From assembly GCF_037154075.1 (NCBI RefSeq), contig NZ_JBANRJ010000006.1:11727-75726 (forward strand): a DNA stretch of 64,000 nucleotides. The letters are read 5' to 3'. Each line of letters begins with the position of its first letter. The stretch's first letter is position 1. Made by a program: the position numbers and the translations under genes. Below, in pieces: positions 61,004-64,000 of the stretch. The stretch is from Sphingobium aromaticiconvertens. Its GTDB lineage: Bacteria; Pseudomonadota; Alphaproteobacteria; Sphingomonadales; Sphingomonadaceae. The notes below the pieces were generated by a model. It searched no databases and had not been told where the DNA came from. It worked only from the letters and a program-made list of their open reading frames with translations.

Positions 61004-62035
61004 TCAGGTCACGCCAACAGGCAGAGACGATAGCAACCGGTCGATCGCTTCCATTTCAGCATCGAATGCATCGAACGTGGCGGCCAGATCCCGCGAGGGG
61101 GGAAGGGGAGGGGCTTCGGTTCGGGGGCGTCCGCGCGGTACCTTCACGTAGCCGAACACCCGGGCCAGGTCGGGAGCTAAAAATAGCCGCCAGCTCCGAC
61201 GTTGCGTGATCTCGACAAGCAGTTGGGACGCAACAGCCCGGTCGAGGAGCTTGCTCGCCCCGGCGACGGTGAGTCCGAGCCGATCGGCGACCGACTGCGG
61301 CGATAGTAGAGGCTGATGAGTCGACAGCGCGAGGAGGCGCGGCAGGGCACCTGGCCGGAACTGCGCGACGATCGCACGTTGCGCTTTGCGATGGTGGCGT
61401 TCCAACTCTTGGAGGCGCTCCAGTCCGATCCTCGCCGCAGCTTCCAGGGCGTGCAGGACCGCCAGCCAGTCGCCCTCGTCGGGCCGCCGCTTCATCCGCA
61501 AAGCCTTGGCACCGCCAGCAAGGCAGGGGACGGGCGTGGCGGTAACGCCCATGTCACGCAAGGCGAACGCTAGGCCGAGCCAGGGTAGGGCAGTCGCGTC
61601 TATCCGGGCATGCTGGCAAACCTGGTCGATCGCTCGGATCAGGGCGGGATGCTCGAGGGTCACCCGAGGCGTGCTGACGGCCATGGGCAGACTGTCGCGC
61701 CACGCGAGCGGATCGTGGTTGCCCAGCGCCGTCGTCCACTCTGCGAAGCGATCGAACAGGTCGATGGTGGTCGAACGCAGCGGCCGACCGGGAATCTGGA
61801 GCCCGCAACCCCAGGAAAATACGTCGATTTCATCGATCTCCGCGGACTGCAGGCAAAGTGCCTGGGCATAGCCGCTCCAGGCGGCGCGCCGGGTCCAGGC
61901 CGAAGCGACTGAACTGACCGTAAACCGGGCATCGAGCCGGCAAATCGCGGCTGTGCAAGAGGCTATAGCCGCGACCATCTTTGGGCTATAATCGGGGCCG
62001 AAGAAGGCGGGCATAGACCGGGTTGTCATGCCCAA
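61004..62035 (-). CDS. RHE_PE00001-like / DUF1612 plasmid protein
   Basis: The 343-residue protein has A-A-W-S-G-Y-A-Q-A-L-C-L-Q, W-G-C-G-L-Q-I-P-G-R and an HTH near L-L-S-P-Q-S-V-A-D-R-L-G-L-T-V-A-G-A-S-K-L-L, followed by R-S-W-R-L-F-L-A-P-D-L-A. The combination matches plasmid proteins of the RHE_PE00001/DUF1612 type in rhizobia and sphingomonads. The function is unknown; it may be a DNA-binding regulator. It lies on the minus strand with its 3' end towards the origin. Confidence 0.82.
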   Translation of the reverse strand: MGMTTRSMPAFFGPDYSPKMVAAIASCTAAICRLDARFTVSSVASAWTRRAAWSGYAQALCLQSAEIDEIDVFSWGCGLQIPGRPLRSTTIDLFDRFAEWTTALGNHDPLAWRDSLPMAVSTPRVTLEHPALIRAIDQVCQHARIDATALPWLGLAFALRDMGVTATPVPCLAGGAKALRMKRRPDEGDWLAVLHALEAAARIGLERLQELERHHRKAQRAIVAQFRPGALPRLLALSTHQPLLSPQSVADRLGLTVAGASKLLDRAVASQLLVEITQRRSWRLFLAPDLARVFGYVKVPRGRPRTEAPPLPPSRDLAATFDAFDAEMEAIDRLLSSLPVGVT

Positions 62036-62122
62036 TTATGAACTGAAAGGGAATTTCAGTAAAGTATGCTCGAACACATAGTGGTGATAATGGATGCTTA
62101 TCACTAGTCTATACATTCAAAG

Positions 62123-62608
62123 ATGCGTCGGTTATCGCTGGGCACCATGAACGAACCGACCCTCCGCCGCGCCATTTCCGCAGACGTTCCCGAGATCCGG
62201 GCGCTGGTGCAGCGCGCCTATGCGCCGTGGCTCGCGGTGACACGGCGACCCCCACTGCCGCTGGTCGCCGATTATGGTCGCGCTGTTCGTAACCATCGCT
62301 TCGACCTGCTCGTCGACAGGGGGACACTTGTCGCGCTGATCGAAACCGTGCCGGAGGACGCTGAGCTTTTGATCATCAATGTCGCGGTCGACCCCGACCG
62401 GCAGCACCATGGGCTGGGGATCCGTCTGATGCGCCATGCCGAGGCGGTCGCGCGCGCCGCGGGCCTTCAGGGAGCGCGGCTCTATACCAACACGCTGATG
62501 GCGGCGAATATCGGGCTCTTCGAGCGCCTCGGCTACACGCAGGAGCGGGACGTGGATCATGGCGGGGGCATGGTCGCGGTACACATGGTTCTCCGCTTCG
62601 CACCATGA
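62123..62608 (+). CDS. GNAT family N-acetyltransferase
   Basis: The 161-residue frame contains L-I-I-N-V-A-V-D-P-D-R-Q-H-H-G-L-G-I-R-L-M-R-H-A-E, the acetyl-CoA pyrophosphate loop (Q-x-x-G-x-G/L-G), and the C-terminal L-F-E-R-L-G-Y-T. A Met at residue 9 (M-N-E-P-T-L-R-R-A) fits the family start better. The substrate is unknown. Its stop overlaps the integrase start by 4 bases, so it may be a cassette with it. Confidence 0.9.
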   Translation: MRRLSLGTMNEPTLRRAISADVPEIRALVQRAYAPWLAVTRRPPLPLVADYGRAVRNHRFDLLVDRGTLVALIETVPEDAELLIINVAVDPDRQHHGLGIRLMRHAEAVARAAGLQGARLYTNTLMAANIGLFERLGYTQERDVDHGGGMVAVHMVLRFAP

Positions 62609-63756
62609 CCCGCGGGGCCGTCACCGGGGGTCACGCGCTGGCCCGTCTCTCGGCCGATCCCGCCGATCTGGTCGGCGATGTGCGCGCCCTGGTCGGCGCC
62701 GCGACCCCGATCGACGAAGCCCTCCTCGACGCGGCGCTGCGGGGCTGGTCTGCCAATACCCGCCGCGCTTTCCGCTCGGACCTGACGCTGTGGGGTGCGT
62801 GGTGCCGCAAGCGCCGGGTGACGGCGGCGGTGGCGACCCCGGACCTGGTCGCTGCCTGGGTGCGGGCGCTGGCCGGCATCGATCCGTCGGACGAGACGCA
62901 GCGCGCTATGGCGACGATTGAACGTTATCTTGTCCATGTCGGATGGGCCTACCGCATGGCGGGGCTTGCCGACCCGACCGCTGCGCCGCTGGTCAAGCTC
63001 GAGAAGAAGGCGGCGCGCAAGAGCCTCGGCGTGCGCCAGCGCCAGGCGCGCGCGATCCGGTTCAAGGGCGACATCGCCGATCTCGACAGCCCGGCGTCGG
63101 GGGTGTGCCTCGCCCATCTGCTCAAGGCCTGCCGCCGCGACGAGCTCGGCCTGCGCGACGCGGCGCTGCTGCGCGTCGCCTATGACGCCGGCTGCCGGCG
63201 GTCGGAACTGGTGGCGATCCTTGTTCAGCATATCGAGAAGGATGCGCAAGGGGCGGGGACGTTGTTCCTTCCCTCGTCGAAGACCGACCAGGTGGGGGAG
63301 GGGGCCTATGCCTATTTGTCGCCGGCGACGATGACGGCGATCACGCGTTGGCGCGACAAGGCCGATATCCGAAAAGGTCCGCTGTTCCGCCGGGTCGAGA
63401 CCCATTTTGACGGATCGGTCGCGGCGATCGGCAGCGCCGCGCTCCATCCCAACAGCATCACGTTGATCTATAAACGGCTGATCCGGGCTGCGCACGCCAG
63501 GAAGCTGCTGGGCGAGATGAGCGACGCCGAGCTTGAGCGGTGGGTGACGGCGGTCTCGTCGCACTCGATCCGGGTCGGGGTGGCGCAGGACAATTTTGCT
63601 GCCGACGAGAGCCTGCCCGCGATCATGCAGGCCTATCGCTGGCGCGATCCCAGGACCGTGCTGCGCTACGGCGCGAAGCTTGCGCCGAAAAGCGGGGCGA
63701 GCGCGCGGATGGCGGCACGCATGGCAGTCTCATCCCCAGAGGCAGGAGAGGGGTAG
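62605..63756 (+). CDS. Tyrosine-type recombinase/integrase
   Basis: The 383-residue protein has a core-binding domain (S-A-N-T-R-R-A-F-R-S-D-L-T-L-W-G-A-W-C), the catalytic Arg in D-A-G-C-R-R-S-E-L, H-S-I-R-V-G (H-x-x-R) and R-W-R-D-P-R-T-V-L-R-Y with the nucleophilic Tyr; the last box has Trp where His is usual, as in some plasmid recombinases. It may resolve plasmid multimers or be an integrase of a cassette. Translationally coupled to the GNAT gene. Confidence 0.9.
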   Translation: MTRGAVTGGHALARLSADPADLVGDVRALVGAATPIDEALLDAALRGWSANTRRAFRSDLTLWGAWCRKRRVTAAVATPDLVAAWVRALAGIDPSDETQRAMATIERYLVHVGWAYRMAGLADPTAAPLVKLEKKAARKSLGVRQRQARAIRFKGDIADLDSPASGVCLAHLLKACRRDELGLRDAALLRVAYDAGCRRSELVAILVQHIEKDAQGAGTLFLPSSKTDQVGEGAYAYLSPATMTAITRWRDKADIRKGPLFRRVETHFDGSVAAIGSAALHPNSITLIYKRLIRAAHARKLLGEMSDAELERWVTAVSSHSIRVGVAQDNFAADESLPAIMQAYRWRDPRTVLRYGAKLAPKSGASARMAARMAVSSPEAGEG

Positions 63757-64000
63757 AGCGGCGAGATTATCTCCGAAGCCAATCGCCTGGTCATGGTCGT
63801 AGAGCACAGCACCGAAGGCGAACCTGTCGCCCGTGGCGGCCGCAAGCTTGCGCAAGCCGGCGAAATCGCCGGCTCGCACCGTCGCCGCAGCCTTAATTTC
63901 TAACCCGACGACCTGCCCGGCCCGGTTCTCGATGACGATGTCGACCTCGTCCAGTTCCTTGTCGCGGAAGTGGCTCAAGGAGAAGCGGTCATCGGACCAG
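63730..64000 (-). CDS. AAA-type ATPase with DUF4143, C-terminal part (cut by window edge)
   Basis: The readable C-terminus, W-S-D-D-R-F-S-L-S-H-F-R-D-K-E-L-D-E-V-D-I-V-I-E-N and L-E-I-K-A-A-A-T-V, is the PD-(D/E)XK-like tail of DUF4143 ATPases (D, E-x-K). Its end overlaps the integrase 3' end by 27 bases. The ATPase part lies outside the window. Such genes are frequent on mobile elements; the role is unknown. Confidence 0.82.
   Translation of the reverse strand, partial: WSDDRFSLSHFRDKELDEVDIVIENRAGQVVGLEIKAAATVRAGDFAGLRKLAAATGDRFAFGAVLYDHDQAIGFGDNLAALPLSCLWG

Noticed and set aside
60654..61151. 165-codon frame after the origin
   Set aside because: A fair ribosome binding site but unusual composition, no family, and overlap with the convergent gene.
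1..64000. CRISPR array, tRNA or rRNA genes
   Set aside because: No regularly spaced repeats other than the iterons and no tRNA or rRNA sequence recognised by eye; a covariance-model scan would be needed to exclude small RNAs.

Overview
The window looks like part of a large, GC-rich alphaproteobacterial plasmid, most likely from a sphingomonad (Sphingomonas/Sphingobium/Novosphingobium/Sphingopyxis group). The evidence is a compact parA-parB-repA replication block followed by an iteron-type origin (56.0-60.5 kb), ArdC-like, large ParB-like and methyltransferase-helicase genes that are usual on conjugative plasmids, and protein families common in that order (RHE_PE00001/DUF1403-like, DUF1153, RPA-type RepA). 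Assignment to a genus is inference; no rRNA or tRNA gene was seen.

Layout. 0-6 kb: YdcH-like peptide, two universal stress proteins (Usp), a Ca/Na antiporter and a P2-type cation ATPase. 6.3-14 kb: a cbb3 oxidase operon, ccoN-O-Q-P, then a 62-aa membrane peptide, a DUF2189 protein, the copper ATPase ccoI and ccoS, followed by an NsrR-like Rrf2 regulator; an 11-1-11 palindrome sits in front of ccoN. 14-21 kb: a stress/redox cluster with more Usp genes and much decay (remnants of hemA, prs, a Usp gene and ssb). 21-24.5 kb: a thiolase and an ArdC-like antirestriction gene, both truncated by one IS3-family element. 24.6-31 kb: a large ParB-like protein and, divergently, a two-gene module of a PLD-family nuclease plus a protein I do not recognise.

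31-39 kb: a methyltransferase-helicase gene (strawberry-notch/DarB-like) cut in two by a recombinase-in-trio (RIT) element with three overlapping tyrosine recombinase genes and 95-bp terminal inverted repeats, 94/95 identical. 39-44 kb: Usp, a quinone-reductase-like protein, a DUF1153 gene with a frameshift, a TlpA-like gene with an in-frame stop, thioredoxin 2, a decayed DUF302 gene and OsmC. 44-49.7 kb: a tightly packed persulfide/sulfide operon (BigR/SqrR-type regulator, persulfide dioxygenase, two YeeE/YedE halves, a DUF442-SQR fusion, SulP). 49.9-55.5 kb: a nucleotidyltransferase-fold gene behind a strong inverted repeat, an MgtA-type ATPase, a VIT1-like transporter and a toprim protein. 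56-60.5 kb: partition, replication and origin. 61-64 kb: RHE_PE00001-like protein, GNAT acetyltransferase, integrase, and the 3' part of an ATPase gene with DUF4143 cut by the window edge.

Taken together the cargo supports life at low oxygen or under NO/sulfide/redox stress: a high-affinity oxidase with copper supply, redox-stress proteins, sulfide oxidation and ion pumps. It sits on a plasmid backbone that has been reshaped by an IS element and a RIT element. The least understood parts are the PLD/unknown two-gene module, the outward-reading start codons inside the RIT terminal repeats, and a 16-bp palindrome that occurs on both sides of repA.
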